DNA of 64,000 nucleotides from Monodelphis domestica (GCF_027887165.1 NC_077227.1:538201389-538265388), one strand, 5' to 3'; counted from the first letter of the stretch, positions 1 to 10,088 are shown. Numbers and translations are program-made. The notes: generated by a model from the letters alone, not told the origin.

Positions 1-253
1 TTTACAGGGGAAGTAGAACTTTTGAGCATTGAATGGGTAGACAGCCCATAAGATCCAACCAATCTGGTTGGATCAATGAGTGTGTGAGGGGGAGTAATGT
101 ATGATAAAGCTGGGAAGGTAGGGTGGAGTTGGATTTTAAAGACCTTTAATTGCCAAATGGAGGAGTTTCTATTTTATCCCAGAGTTAATAAGGACCCACT
201 GGAGTTTATTGAGAGGAATGACATAATCATACCAATGCCTTAGGAAAATCACT
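1..253 (-). mobile_element. L2 LINE fragment
   Basis: Reads as the reverse complement of the L2 3' half: phrases such as 'ggagtttattgag' and 'taggaaaatcac' are typical of antisense L2. It is interrupted by the SINE pair that follows and resumes at about 649. Old and diverged. Confidence 0.7.
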
Positions 254-277
254 TTTTTTTTTACTCTTATCTTCTAG

Positions 278-477
278 GGACAGCTAAGTGACTCAGTGGA
301 TTGAGAGCCAGGCTCGGAGACAGGAAGTCCTTGGTTCAAATTTGACCTCAGACCTTTCCTAGCTGTGTGACCCTGGACATGTCACTTGACCCCCATTGCC
401 TAGTCCTTACCATTCTTCTGTCTTAGAAGCAATACACAGTATTGCTTCTAAGACATAAGGTGAAAGTTTAAAACATA
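278..477 (+). mobile_element. type A CORE-SINE (WSINE1-like)
   Basis: Near full-length copy: 'gggacagctaagtgactcag' head with A-box region, B box 'ttggttcaaatttgacctc', core 'agctgtgtgaccctggacatg', and 3' part 'cctagtccttaccattctt'. It appears to sit inside the tail of the minus-strand SINE that continues at 478, since similar sequence (about 261-276 and 478-494) borders it. Confidence 0.85.
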
Positions 478-648
478 ATAATTCTTACCTTCCATCTTAG
501 AAATCAATACTAAATAAAGTAGAAGAGCAGTAAAGACCAGGCAACTGGGGTAAAGTGATTTGCCTAGAGTCACACAGCTAGGAAGTGTCTGAAGTCATAT
601 CCTCTAGACTCCAGGTTTAGCTCTCAATCCACTATGCCACCCAGCTAC
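478..648 (-). mobile_element. type A CORE-SINE
   Basis: Antisense copy: 'cttaccttccatcttag' tail, core 'gtcacacagctaggaagtgt', head ending 'tgccacccagctac'. With the plus copy at 278-477 it forms an inverted SINE pair. Confidence 0.85.
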
Positions 649-755
649 ACCAAAAATCCCTTTCTCAGCTGTCAAAGATGAAAGGGAGACCCTTGAGGAA
701 GGAAAGAGATTACTGAAATATTTCCGTCAAGAGGGTAGTAGCCGTGTGAATATGG
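649..755 (-). mobile_element. L2 LINE fragment, continuation
   Basis: Continues the antisense L2 of 1-253 after the SINE insertions ('tcagctgtcaaag...gggagacccttgaggaagg'). Confidence 0.6.
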
Positions 756-778
756 AAATCTAATCCAAAAGACTTCTC

Positions 779-1321
779 TCCTCTGGCGCTGCCACCACTC
801 TCACCTCCTCATGCTTGCCCAATTGGAATAGACCATCGGTAGTCCTGCCTGCCTCTAGTTTCTCCCCACTTCTGTCCATTCTCCACTCAGCTGCCAAAGC
901 AATTTTTCTGCAATACAGGTTAGACCATGTCATTGCCTCCACAATACCGTCCAGTGACTCCCTGTCACCTCCAGGATCAAACACATCCTCCTTTATTTGA
1001 CATTCAAAGCCCTTCGGAACCTGTTCACCTCTCCCCACCTTTCCAGGCTTCTTACACCTTATCCCCCTCTCCTATGCACTTAGAGGCAGTGACTGGCCAC
1101 CTTGCTCTTCCTCAAACAAGAAACTCCATCTTGCAGCTCTGGACACTCAGTGCCTGTCCCTCTTGCCTGGAATTCTCTCCCTCTTCATCTCTGCCTTCTG
1201 ACTTCCCTGGTTCCTACAAATTCCAGCTCAGACCTCACCTTCTAAAAGAAGCCTTTTCCAATCCCTCTTCATTCTAATCCCTCTCTTGAGGATTTCCTAC
1301 TAATCTCACATGTAGCTCATT
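779..1321 (+). mobile_element. L2 LINE 3' region
   Basis: Sense L2 sequence downstream of the reverse transcriptase: 'cactcagctgccaaagc', 'acattcaaagccctt', 'tgcctggaattctctccctc', 'cagctcagacctcacc', 'aaagaagccttttcc'. Open frames in it are accidental pyrimidine-rich frames, not a gene. It lies next to antisense L2, so two separate L2 inserts or a rearranged one. Confidence 0.8.
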
Positions 1322-1389
1322 TAGGTTGTTGTTGTTGTTGTTGTTTTAAACCCTTACGTAAGGCAGAAGAGTTGTATTATAAGGGGAGG

Positions 1390-2185
1390 TTAATTTGTAA
1401 CTGAGGGGTTCAGTCTTTCAGTATAGAGATGGGGAAAGAGTGGAGAACCTCACTTCTCAAAACGGGGTTCAGGGGAGACAACTGATATTTAAGGTTGACT
1501 CAAAGAGAGGAGAGGAGGTTTTGAACATTTTCCCCCTTCTGCCTTCCCTCCTTAGCTAAAGCTGCTCTCCCAGATTTGCTCTTGACCCTCTTGTCCCTCC
1601 ACTGCTGGAGACCAAAGGGTCTCCCCTTGATCTGTTCACTCACATACAGTTTGGGGAACATATAACTTTTAATGTCAACTCAATCAGGTAATACAAAAGG
1701 AATAACTTGCATGGAAAGAATGGGAAAAGAAAAGTGGGAAAAAGAAGTCCCTGTCTCTATCTAAACCCTTTTCCTCCCTCCTCGAGTTTGGGGGAACTCG
1801 GGCTTTGGCAGTCTGAGCCCCCTGAGAGGAAGTCAGGTTGACTCATCCTGGGTTTGGCCCCTTGGCCACAGTTCAGACTCAGAGCAACAGGAGCTGAGGT
1901 AAAGTCTGTTCAGGTTTCTCTTCAGAAAGTCCCTTCAATTGGGAAATGTTGGGGGGAAGGATTTCTAGTCACCAGCAGGAAAAAATGGGTAACACTCAGG
2001 AGAAAGTCTTTTCCCACCTTCTGTCTTCCGTTTCTCAAGACTGAGAGACCAACTCCTATCCCAGCCAGAATCTTCTCCTCCTCCAGATTCCAATCTCTTG
2101 GGGGCCCTCCCCCATCGAGGTGATCAGTTTCACACACTCTTCAGCCTGGCACTTTTTCTTTAGTGCCAGCCTCTGTCACAGAGTG
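1390..2185. mobile_element. possible LTR of an endogenous retrovirus (unassigned)
   Basis: About 0.8 kb not matching the SINE or LINE families here. Passages such as 'aacttttaatgtcaactcaa' near 1665-1684 resemble marsupial ERV LTRs as I remember them, probably antisense. Ends, TSD and family are not established. No gene is visible in it. Confidence 0.3.
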
Positions 2186-2203
2186 ACTATGTAAAATGAA
2201 CAT

Positions 2204-2321
2204 TTCTTAGCTACGTGACCCTGGGCAACTCACTCAACCCCAATTGCCTCACCCTTCCTGTTCTTCTGCTTTGAAAGAAGTACATAGTATTAATTCTAAG
2301 ATTTAAGGTAAAGGTTTAAAA
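2204..2321 (+). mobile_element. type A CORE-SINE, 5'-truncated
   Basis: Starts within the core ('cttagctacgtgaccctggg') and runs to the 'ggtaaaggtttaaaa' tail. Head missing. Confidence 0.8.
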
Positions 2322-2327
2322 GAAATG

Positions 2328-2517
2328 AATAAAATAATTGTAGACAACATACAATACCTGGGAGTCTACCTGACAAGAGAACCCAGAAATTATATAAACA
2401 CAGTTACAAAACACTTTTCGCACAAATCAAAAGAGATTTTTAAAATTAGAAAAATATTCATTGCTCTTGGGTAGGTAGACCCAGTATAATTAAAATGACA
2501 CCTAAAATAAAATTACG
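2328..2517 (+). mobile_element. L1 ORF2 fragment
   Basis: Decodes, with breaks, to the segment between the reverse transcriptase and C-terminus of mammalian L1 ORF2: 'YLGVYLT' then 'TVTKHF...QIKRDF' and 'ALG.VDPV.LK'. The family motif is YLGI.LTRD...NYKPLLKEIK...WKNIPCSWVGR.NIVKM. Truncated at both ends and old. Confidence 0.7.
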
Positions 2518-2540
2518 ACTTTTTTTTTGTTGTTGTTGTT

Positions 2541-2735
2541 TTTGAAAACTTTACCCTCCATCTTAGAATCAGTATTATGTTCAAGGCAGAAGAGTAGTAA
2601 AGATTTGGCAAGTTGGGTTAAGTGACTTGCCCAGGGCCACACAGCTAAGAAATGTTTGAGGCCATATTTGAACCCAGGACCTCCATCTCCAGGCTTGACT
2701 CTCTAGAGATCCACTGAGTCATCTCACTGTCCCCT
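2541..2735 (-). mobile_element. type A CORE-SINE
   Basis: Antisense, near full length: tail 'ctccatcttagaatcag', core 'cttgcccagggccacacag', B-box complement 'atttgaacccaggacctcc', head 'tccactgagtcatctcact'. A (GTT)n-rich stretch precedes it, as from a decayed A-tail. Confidence 0.85.
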
Positions 2736-2888
2736 TACAGTTCATTTTTACATAATCACTTATATATTGTCTTCTCCAGTAGTCTATGAGTTTTTTGAAG
2801 GCAGGAATTGTCTTTTGCCTCTTTTTCTGTTGTACAAAGTATCTCCAGGTCTTAGCATGGTGCCCAGCATACACTGAGTGATTAGTGC
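2736..2888 (+). mobile_element. L2 LINE 3' end
   Basis: L2 terminus: 'tatattgtcttctccag', 'gaaggcaggaattgtc', 'cttagcatggtgcccagcat'. Confidence 0.7.
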
Positions 2889-3094
2889 CTCATCCTCTGA
2901 GCCATTCTTGGCTGCAGATTCTGTCAGGACTATTCAAACCTTTCCCACAAGGAGTAAGGAGAGGAGTTGCCCTTCTTTACTGGCCTTGAATGGCAGCTAA
3001 AGTCCAAGTCCTACTCATGTTAACCTTTGTCTGGATCTCAAAGGACCTCACTAGCTCTTCTGCTTTATGTTGCTGTGCCTAATGAAAGGTGGCT

Positions 3095-3712
3095 GAGTGG
3101 CAATCCAGAGACGGGCATTTCTAGCCTTGGAGGTCCCATTAGAAGTTCAAAAGGTCCAGAGTTCCTGGGTTTAGAAGTTTCACACTGTACTATTTCACCC
3201 AGTGATTTCCTCAACTTCCCCCAGATTGAATTATCATGTGCAGATGATTTCCTAGATTTTAGCCCATCTGTCTCCTGAGCTACAGACATCCATCACCAAT
3301 TGTCTCTGGCCCTTGAACATGTTGTACTGGATGTTTTATAGGTAATTCAAACTAAATGTGTCCAGAAGAGAATTCATTAACTCTCCCTCAAAATCTCTCC
3401 TTTATTTCAAAATTCCAGCTCAAAAAATTTCTTGTCCAAAAAACTTGTTGGGATTTTTACCTCCCATTCCCCATCCAATCAAAAACCATCTTTCCCTTCT
3501 CCCACTTCATGAAGCTTTTTGTCTGCACCTCTCTCATTTTCCTATCACATTTTATTTAGCAATACTGGTATTTGATCATTTGCTAGGTCCCACCTATTCG
3601 ACTTACATGCTCTGGGAGTACAAGGTTGTTTTATTTATCCTTACAGTTCCTCCAACAACTAGCCTCGTACAATGCCTACATGTATTCGATGCTTAATAGA
3701 AGTTTCCTAATT
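3095..3712 (+). mobile_element. L2 LINE, reverse-transcriptase to 3' end, decayed
   Basis: Sense L2 with large internal losses. 'tatcatgtgcagatgatttc' corresponds to the region coding the L2 'YADD' active-site box (here roughly C-A-D-D). Then 'aatgtgtccagaagagaatt' and the 3' end 'cctcgtacaatgcc...gatgcttaatagaa'. Apparent ORFs at 3027-3278 and 3356-3696 are remnants of this LINE. Confidence 0.65.
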
Positions 3713-4142
3713 GAATTGAACTACAGCATCAGCAAGGGGAAAAAAGGACCATGTGAATAAAGAACGTTGTTTATTTGGTGTCCCTGCATTGTCCTTGAGG
3801 ATTTAGCAAAAATCTCTGCCAAGAGATGCCAGTTCTGTGACAGGAGGTGGGAGGCCTTAGAAAGCAGAGTGTTATTAATACGATAGTAAATTGTCTGCTC
3901 TTCAGTTCTGCCAGGCATTTGCCCCACATCCACCTTCGTCATTTGATAGTTATCTCTACAGCCTTGCTCGCTAGGTTGAAAATCCTGGCATCTGCTGCAG
4001 GGATCTTAAATCTATTTCCTGTCACCCCATTCACTTTAGCTCAGCTCTGGCTATTGTCCTATGGCTGCTTGGAGGGAGATAGGGTAGAGTAAGAAAGCTT
4101 GGAGTAGTCAGGGTAGGAATTGAGCTCTGAACTTCAGTAGCC

Positions 4143-4409
4143 ATGGGACCCTTGGCAAGACCAACGGGGACCTACCGAAGCCTGCCCTCCATGCACTGCT
4201 ATGAGACCAGCTCTGAATGGTGCAGGCCTCTCTTCCAGGTCCTGAGCTTCCCACTGAGGACCTATATCCCCGCCATTTCCTATCAGAATGGGCAGCCACC
4301 TCCCCTACCCTCAGAAATAATCTCCAAACTGCTTCTTCCTGGCCCCTTCCCACCAAGGGGATCAGAAAACCTTCACAGTCAGTGGGAAATACCCTCTTCC
4401 TTCCACTGA
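4143..4409 (+). CDS. candidate short ORF or terminal exon, unrecognised
   Basis: An 88-codon frame begins at an ATG in good Kozak context ('gtagccatggga'), just after an acceptor-like 'gaacttcag'. The product starts MGPLARPTGTYRSLPSMHCY and ends IPSSFH. It has no signal peptide, membrane segment or known domain that I can see. The region is not part of a recognised repeat and codon use looks plausible. A run of 'aataataataataaaac' about 35 bp past the stop could act as a polyadenylation signal. I cannot match it to a family. Chance remains the likelier explanation, since the frame is short and a second frame (4217-4438) is open over the same bases. Confidence 0.18.
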   Translation: MGPLARPTGTYRSLPSMHCYETSSEWCRPLFQVLSFPLRTYIPAISYQNGQPPPLPSEIISKLLLPGPFPPRGSENLHSQWEIPSSFH

Positions 4410-4434
4410 TGACCCTTGCACTGTTTGTTGTGTT

Positions 4435-4455
4435 TTAGTATAATAATAATAAAAC
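4435..4455 (+). promoter_or_regulatory. possible polyadenylation signal
   Basis: An (AAT)n run containing AATAAA lies directly after the exon-like ORF at 4143-4409. It could equally be a simple repeat. Confidence 0.2.
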
Positions 4456-4852
4456 AACTATAAAAACAAATGAAGGACTTTTTCTTTCACACTGAAAAAT
4501 TCTTGTGGGGAAAAGGTTCTACGTGCATTTTGGCCCTCAGAGAGGTTGGTAGGGATGAGTTTATGTTTTTTAAAGGGAAGTCATGGGAGGGTCATAGAAA
4601 TCTCCTCTTTTTTCTATATTTAAAGTGACTTTCAGGTTTCAACAACTGTGCTATGACTTTGGGTTGGATTTCTAGAATTGGGGAAGAGGAGAGCCAGTAA
4701 CTAGAGATGTCTGACTGAAGATAACTAAAAATGTTGTTGCCTCCCCCATTTTTTTTGTATAATAAAATGAAAAAAAAAACTAGGGGTGGGGGGACTCCAG
4801 AGATGTTTTTTTGAGGAGTTAGCTCTAGAATCCATTTATGACTTCTCAATAT

Positions 4853-5000
4853 TATATAGTAGAAAGAGCACTGGACTATGAGTCTAAAGGCATAAATTTG
4901 AATCTATATCTGCAGTTTATGACTTTGTGACTGCCCTTGAATAAGTTACTTAATTCTCCTAAACTCATCATAAAATGACAGAGTTAAAGTTGGCCCCAAA
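4853..5000 (+). mobile_element. type C CORE-SINE (MIR/THER1-like)
   Basis: 'agtagaaagagcactggact' head followed by a degenerate core ('gtgactgcccttgaataagt') and 'ctcatcataaaatgacag'. Confidence 0.7.
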
Positions 5001-5314
5001 ACAAAGATGAGAAAATATACCTTCCTTCCTTCTTTGCAGAGATGGTAGGTGGGAAGAGAGGGACTATGAGAGTGCATGTCTCTATGAGAGATCCTGTCAG
5101 ACTCCATTAATTTATTAAGTTCCACTAATCTGTTTTTCCCCCCTATCTTTTTTGACTGTTACAAGAGATGGCTTGCTCAGGAGAGAGATATCCATAAATG
5201 AAGGTGATATAAAAATAAAAGATATCTATAAAAATTTTTAAATTTTGAATGAGAAAGTTAGACAAAATGATCTTTAAGGTATTTTCCTGAGTCTACGGTG
5301 TCTCTCTCTAAGCT

Positions 5315-5455
5315 TATTTTTCTCATCTGTAGAATGACAATGACCCCTAAACCTTTCCTTCCTTCTTCACAAGATTTTAGTATAGAAGGCACTTTATGTT
5401 AAAGTGCTATAAAAATCTGAGCTAATATCATCAACTTCATCATCATTATGTTCCC
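5315..5455 (+). mobile_element. type C CORE-SINE 3' half with L2-like tail
   Basis: 'ttttctcatctgtagaatga' then 'ttaaagtgctataaaaatct' and a tri-nucleotide tail. The 3' tail is the kind recognised by L2 machinery. Confidence 0.65.
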
Positions 5456-6190
5456 CTAGAATTTTATCTAAAGTTGTAAAGAAATAGGGATTATCTACAC
5501 AGGTAAAGTGAAGTAGGGAAATGAAGAGTTATCCCAGACTTTCCATCTTGTGGTGGTCAGAGTTGATCATTCAGGCTAAATAATAATCATCCATTTTTAT
5601 CCTTCACCAGCATATTTTGTATCATGGGGTTGGTGGGAGGGGGAAGGGTGGAGCTTTGACCTAAATTACCAAGATAATTATTTCCCTTTTCCATTCCAAT
5701 TGCCAAGAGAGCACAGCCCTAGAATCATAGTTAGAAGGGAATTCAGTCAACAATCCTGTATTCCATTCTTGTTTACTGTGAGTGTTTGTGAAACAAGACT
5801 CAGAATGGGCCTATGTTCAGGAATAATGATTGGGCTGGTTTTGGTAGAACCATTCTTCTCTGCCACTATAATAGTCTATCTCGATTCAGTTAAAAAAAAA
5901 AATTTAAGTGCCTATTATTTCTTTTTTTTCAGTTACATATAGAAAAAGGTTTTGACAATTATTTTCTGACATTTTAGAATTCAGATTTTCTCCTTCCCCA
6001 AGGTGACAAAAAGTCTTATGTAGGTTATACCCATACTTACATGCTATACATATTTCCATGTGGCTCATGTCATGATAGAAGACACATGTGACACATGCAA
6101 TAAAAATCTCATGAAGGTTATAAAGTAGAAGATGGCCTGCTTTGATCTCAATGCCTACTATTTGTAAAGCATTTCCACCATGTCCTCATC
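5456..6190. other. no gene seen
   Basis: Diverged sequence. 5725-5800 faintly resembles an antisense type C SINE start ('agaatcatagttagaaggga'). 5890-5935 is A/T homopolymer-rich. Nothing coding is convincing. Confidence 0.4.
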
Positions 6191-6199
6191 TGATGCCTC

Positions 6200-7140
6200 A
6201 TCACAGCTAGGCAGTGACCCTGGGATCTCAGAGCCTATTCCAGAGGAGGACCAGCTCTGGAGGGTCCTACCAAGCTGGAAAGGCTTGCACGGACCTGGAA
6301 TAGATTATATATAAGGAGTGACTAGGCCCAAGCTAAGCATGGTTCCCTGTGCCACAAAGGGGCCCTCACTCTGGACTCCTTTGGGTTTTAAGGAGTCTGG
6401 TCTCAGAGAGGGGAGTCAGGGTTTAAAAAAGAAATCAAGGCTCAAAACACACTCTCTTCCCTGCCATCTTGGGTCTCAGAGACAGTAGACTCAAACTTAA
6501 AGCCATTGCAACAAAGCAAGGATATATTCCTTGCTGCAAGATAAGGGTCTTGGCTATGAGGTTGATCCACTGCTGAGTTGGTTCAGGTAGGTCACTCGTT
6601 GGGGCTGTGCTGGTATAGCTGTTTCCTGGTAAGTTCTGGTATGCCGTCTTGTCCCTGTACCTGTGCTCCTCTGACCTGTTGTATTCTCATGAAGCCTTGT
6701 GTTGAAGGAAAGAAGATGCAAACAGGGGCTGACCCCATACTGACACAAGTGCACCCAGGAGGCCATGTGTTCATGGGCCAGCCTTGTGCGGGGGCAGGGG
6801 AAGAAAGCAGACTCCCCTCCAGAACCTTCCAGAACCCAGCGAGTCATTCTTATACCTTGTGACCAGCAAGAAGGAAAGAGAGCAAGTTTTTTCCACTGCA
6901 ACCTTTTGAATTTACTCTTGTTGCAGCTCAGTAGCTAATCAAAAAGTCTTATCTTCACCATGCAGTAAATGGACAGAAAATACTCAGAGAATAACCATGC
7001 ATGCTGTGAAGCAGAGAACCAGACCCTTCCATTCCACTGACCTTCTGGAAGCAACCTCACTAAACACCCCCAGGAGTCACTGTGCCTATTCCCAAGACTG
7101 TACCCTCACTGACCAGTCTCTCCTGTTGCAGTTATATATT
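6200..7140. repeat. unclassified interspersed repeat, related to about 49.6-50.6 kb
   Basis: Ordered short matches link this block to 50.06-50.29 kb on the same strand: 'ccagaacccagcgagtcatt' against 'ccagaactcagagagtcatc', then 'gaaccagacccttccattcc' against 'gagccaggcccttccatccc', with similar spacing. Length and a TATA-like 'gattatatataagg' near 6305 suggest an LTR, but no ends or TSD are visible. Frames open inside it are not recognised. Confidence 0.4.
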
Positions 7141-7146
7141 TAATCT

Positions 7147-7242
7147 GTTGTCTTAGCCATTTTCAATTGTGTCTGCCTTTTCGTGACCCCATTTGGGTTT
7201 TCTTGGCAAAGATACTGGAATGGTTTGCCATTTCCATCTCCA
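7147..7242 (-). mobile_element. type B SINE / Bov-B tail, truncated
   Basis: Antisense Bov-B/RTE-like 3' end: 'ttgtgtctgccttttcgtga', 'ttgggttttcttggcaaaga', 'tggtttgccatttcc'. It repeats the tail of the SINE immediately to its right in direct orientation. Confidence 0.8.
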
Positions 7243-7245
7243 AAA

Positions 7246-7488
7246 GTTGCTGTTCAGTTGTTTCATTTGTGTCTGCCTCTTTGTGATGCCATTTGGGGGT
7301 TTTCTTGACAAAGATACTGGAGCGGTTTGCCATTTCCTTCTCCAGCTCGTTTTATGGATGGGGAAACTGAGGCAAACAGGGTTAAGCGACTTGCCCAGAA
7401 TCACATAGTCAGTAAATGTCTGAGGTCAGATTTGAACTCAGGAGGATGAGTTTTCCTGATTTCATGCCCAGCATTCTATCCACCTAGA
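7246..7488 (-). mobile_element. type B CORE-SINE (MAR1-like), near complete
   Basis: Antisense: Bov-B-like tail, 'ggggaaactgaggcaaacag', core 'cgacttgcccagaatcacat', B-box complement 'atttgaactcaggaggatga', head 'cattctatccacctag'. Confidence 0.85.
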
Positions 7489-7820
7489 GATAAATGCTTA
7501 AAACATAAAGGATTTAGACATGCACATCAACAGGCATAAAAGTAACATATGACTCCTATCATGTATTCTCCCAAGAAGCTGACATTAAAAACATCGTGAA
7601 ATATTTTGTGAGGTGACTGAATAGCCTTATCACCTTCACCTTGATTCTGCCACTGTCCAAGTAAAATCTACAAGGTCCACATCCTCTTTCTTTAAAATAC
7701 ACACATATATATGTTTTATAGGCTGATAATCAGTCCCTCCTATTACCCACATATTGATGAAAAATAATGAAACCCTCATCATAAACATAGTCCAGTAAAT
7801 AAAAACATTAAAATAAAAAA
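7489..7820. other. no gene; A-rich tail leading to a microsatellite
   Basis: Mostly unassigned. The end ('cagtaaataaaaacattaaa') looks like an element's A-rich tail that seeded the pentanucleotide array. Confidence 0.4.
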
Positions 7821-8095
7821 AAGGAAAGGAAAGGAAAGGAAAGGAAAGGAAAGGAAAGGAAAGGAAAGGAAAGGAAAGGAAAGGAAAGGAAAGGAAAGGA
7901 AAGGAAAGGAAAGGAAAGGAAAGGAAAGGAAAGGAAAGGAAAGGAAAGGAAAGGAAAGGAAAGGAAAGGAAAGGAAAGGAAAGGAAAGGAAAGGAAAGGA
8001 AAGGAAAGGAAAGGAAAGGAAAGGAAAGGAAAGGAAAGGAAAGGAAAGGAAAGGAAAGGAAAGGAAAGGAAAGGAAAGGAAAGGAAAGGAAAGGA
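7821..8095. repeat. perfect (AAGGA)n microsatellite, about 55 units
   Basis: 275 bp of uninterrupted pentamer. All-purine on the plus strand. The minus-strand reading frame through it gives only FLSFP repeats and is not a gene. The lack of any variant unit implies recent expansion or an active repeat. Confidence 0.98.
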
Positions 8096-8189
8096 ATCAC
8101 ATATTGCCTGTCTGAAAATGTAAGTTGCTCTCTCTTCACTTTAATTTCATCACCTCTGGCAGGAGGGGAGTGGCCTGTTTCATCTTTAG

Positions 8190-8487
8190 ACTTTGGGACT
8201 CGTGACAGATCACTGCATTGCTCAATGTTCTAAAGTCTTTCAGGGCAGCTTTTCCCTAGAAAAAATGCCATTGCTCTAGTCCTGCTCATTTCTCTCTCCA
8301 TTATTCATAGAGGTATTCATGGTTTCTTATGAATCTGCAGATTTTGTCATTTCTTCTGGCTGAATAATATCCTACTGCATCCACATATTACTATTCGTTG
8401 GGCCTTTCCTCCATAGGAAGAAAACCCCTCTTTCCCATTTTTGGCTACTACAAAACGAGCCATTATGAATATCCTGGTACATAATAT
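8190..8487 (-). mobile_element. L1 3' end, old subfamily
   Basis: Antisense L1: 'tgctcatttctctctccatt', 'ggtttcttatgaatctg', 'aataatatcctactgcatcc', 'catttttggctactacaaaa', 'tatgaatatcctggtac', parallel to the younger L1 C-terminus at 31.7-32.0 kb. Confidence 0.75.
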
Positions 8488-8499
8488 GGTCCTTTTATA

Positions 8500-8600
8500 G
8501 TTAAGGAAAACAAGTTGATTAACCTGTCCAGGGTCACCCAGGTTAAAAAATATCAGAAGTAAGATTTGAATGAGGGTCTACTGACTAGAAACTGGCTCTT
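8500..8600 (-). mobile_element. type C CORE-SINE, antisense
   Basis: 'agttaaggaaaacaagttga' and 'cagggtcacccaggttaaaa' followed by 'agatttgaatgagggtctac'. Confidence 0.6.
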
Positions 8601-8759
8601 TTGTGATTTCATTGAAGTATTAAATTAATGTTTACCATCCTATCCAGACATCACTCAATAGATAATAATATAATAATCAATTTACAAAACATTCTTACAC
8701 ATGATGAGAAGGGTACCAGCTTAGAACTCTATCTGTCCCCTCTAAGTCTTACTGATCTG

Positions 8760-8907
8760 TCCCAGTTTCAAATCTGGCCTCAGACACTTCCTAGCTGTGT
8801 GACCCCAGGCAAGTCACTTAACCCCCATTGCCTAGCCCTTACCACTCTTCTGCCTTGGAGCCAATATACAGTAATTGATTCTAAGACGAAAGTAAGGGTT
8901 TTAAACA
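8760..8907 (+). mobile_element. type A CORE-SINE, 5'-truncated
   Basis: Begins at the B box ('cagtttcaaatctggcctca') and runs through 'gtgtgaccccaggcaagtca' and 'ctagcccttaccactcttct' to 'agtaagggttttaaa'. Confidence 0.9.
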
Positions 8908-9099
8908 ATAACAAAAAACACTACTAATTTTCTTAGCTGCTATCCCTTAAAGGGGGAGAGTAATCCAAATTTAAACTACAGATTAGACTTCTTCCTACCA
9001 AATTCTAAATATACAAAAGACCATCACAAATAATAAATAGCTAGCAAACCCATTTATTCAAGCAGACAACAAACAGAAATTGTTCTACAGATTAGAATT

Positions 9100-9143
9100 T
9101 TTTAAAAAAAAAGCATGCACAAAATAAATAATATAGAAATAGG
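9100..9143 (+). mobile_element. older L1 3' UTR, left part
   Basis: 'aaaataaataatatagaaat' matches the L1 3' UTR seen at 44.24 kb. The remainder continues at 10089 after the younger L1 insertion. Confidence 0.6.
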
Positions 9144-10081
9144 CATGAACAGGCAGTTCTCAGCCAAAGAAATCAAAACTATTAATAAGCACATGAAAAA
9201 GTGCTCTTCATCTCTTATAATCAGAGAGATGCAAATCAAAACAACTCTGAGCTATCACCTCACACCTAGCAGACTGGCTAACATGACAGCTATGGAAAGT
9301 AATGGAGGGGATGTGACAAAGTAGGGACACTAATTCATTGCTGGTGGAGTTGTGAATTGATCCAACCATTCTGGAGGGCAATTTGGAACTATGCCCAAAG
9401 GGTGATAAAAGACTGTTTGCCCTTTGATCCAGCCATAGCACTGCTGGGTCTGTACCCCAAAGAGATAATAAGGAAAAAGACTTGTACAAGAATATTTATA
9501 GCTGCGCTCTTTGTGGTGGCCAAAAATTGGAAAATGAGGGGATGCCCATCAATTGGGGAATGGCTGAACAAACTGTGGTATATGTTGGTGATGGAATACT
9601 ATTGTGCTAAAAGGAATAATAAAAGTGGAGAAATTCCATGGAGTCTGGAACAACCTCCAGGAAGTGATGCAGAGCGAGAGGAGCAGAACCAGGAAATCAT
9701 TATACACAGAGACTGATACACTGTGGTATAATCGAAGGTAATGGACTTCTCCATTAGTGGCAATGCAATGTCTCTGAACAATCTGCAGGGATCTAAAAAA
9801 CACTATCCACAAGCAGAGGATAAACTGTGGGAGTAAAAACACCAAGGAAAAGCAACTGCTTGACTACGGGGTGGGGGGGGGGGTATGACTGAGGAGAGAC
9901 TCTAAATGAACACTCTAATGCAAATACCAACAACATGGAAATGGGTTTGAATCAAGGACACATGTGATACCCAGTGGAATCGCGAGTTGGCTATGGGGGG
10001 GGGGGGGGGAGGAAAAGAAAATTATCTTTGTCTCTAATGAATAATGCTTGGAAATGACCAAATAAAATAATGTTTAAAAAA
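9144..10081 (+). mobile_element. young L1, 5'-truncated (ORF2 C-terminus + 3' UTR)
   Basis: 938-bp insert between 7-bp duplications 'aaatagg' (9137-9143, 10082-10088). The 9357-9716 frame holds the ORF2 C-terminal motif 'CLPFDPAIALLGLYPKEI', then 'TCTRIFIAALFVVAKNW', 'CPSIGEWLNKLWYMLVMEYY', as in mammalian L1. Upstream sequence carries the preceding ORF2 part in another frame. The 3' UTR has two G-runs (9870-9882, 9996-10009) and ends 'aataaaataatgtttaaaaa'. It aligns almost base for base with the minus copy at 31386-32529, so both are young. Confidence 0.93.
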
Positions 10082-10088
10082 AAATAGG

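Larger units (their letters stand above)
3720..4852. other. non-repeat stretch, no confirmed gene
   Basis: About 1.1 kb with no SINE or LINE signature that I recognise. It holds the exon-like ORF at 4143-4409, an AATAAA-like run soon after it, and an A/T-rich end. Confidence 0.5.

Noticed and set aside
278-477. tRNA gene, from the A- and B-box-like sequences
   Set aside because: The boxes belong to a tRNA-derived SINE head; no cloverleaf or anticodon arm can be drawn.
7636-8139. 167-codon minus-strand frame of FLSFP repeats
   Set aside because: It is a translation of the (AAGGA)n microsatellite with short random ends.
9357-9716. 119-codon frame with a protein-like sequence
   Set aside because: Not a host gene: it is the C-terminus of L1 ORF2 in a 5'-truncated copy.
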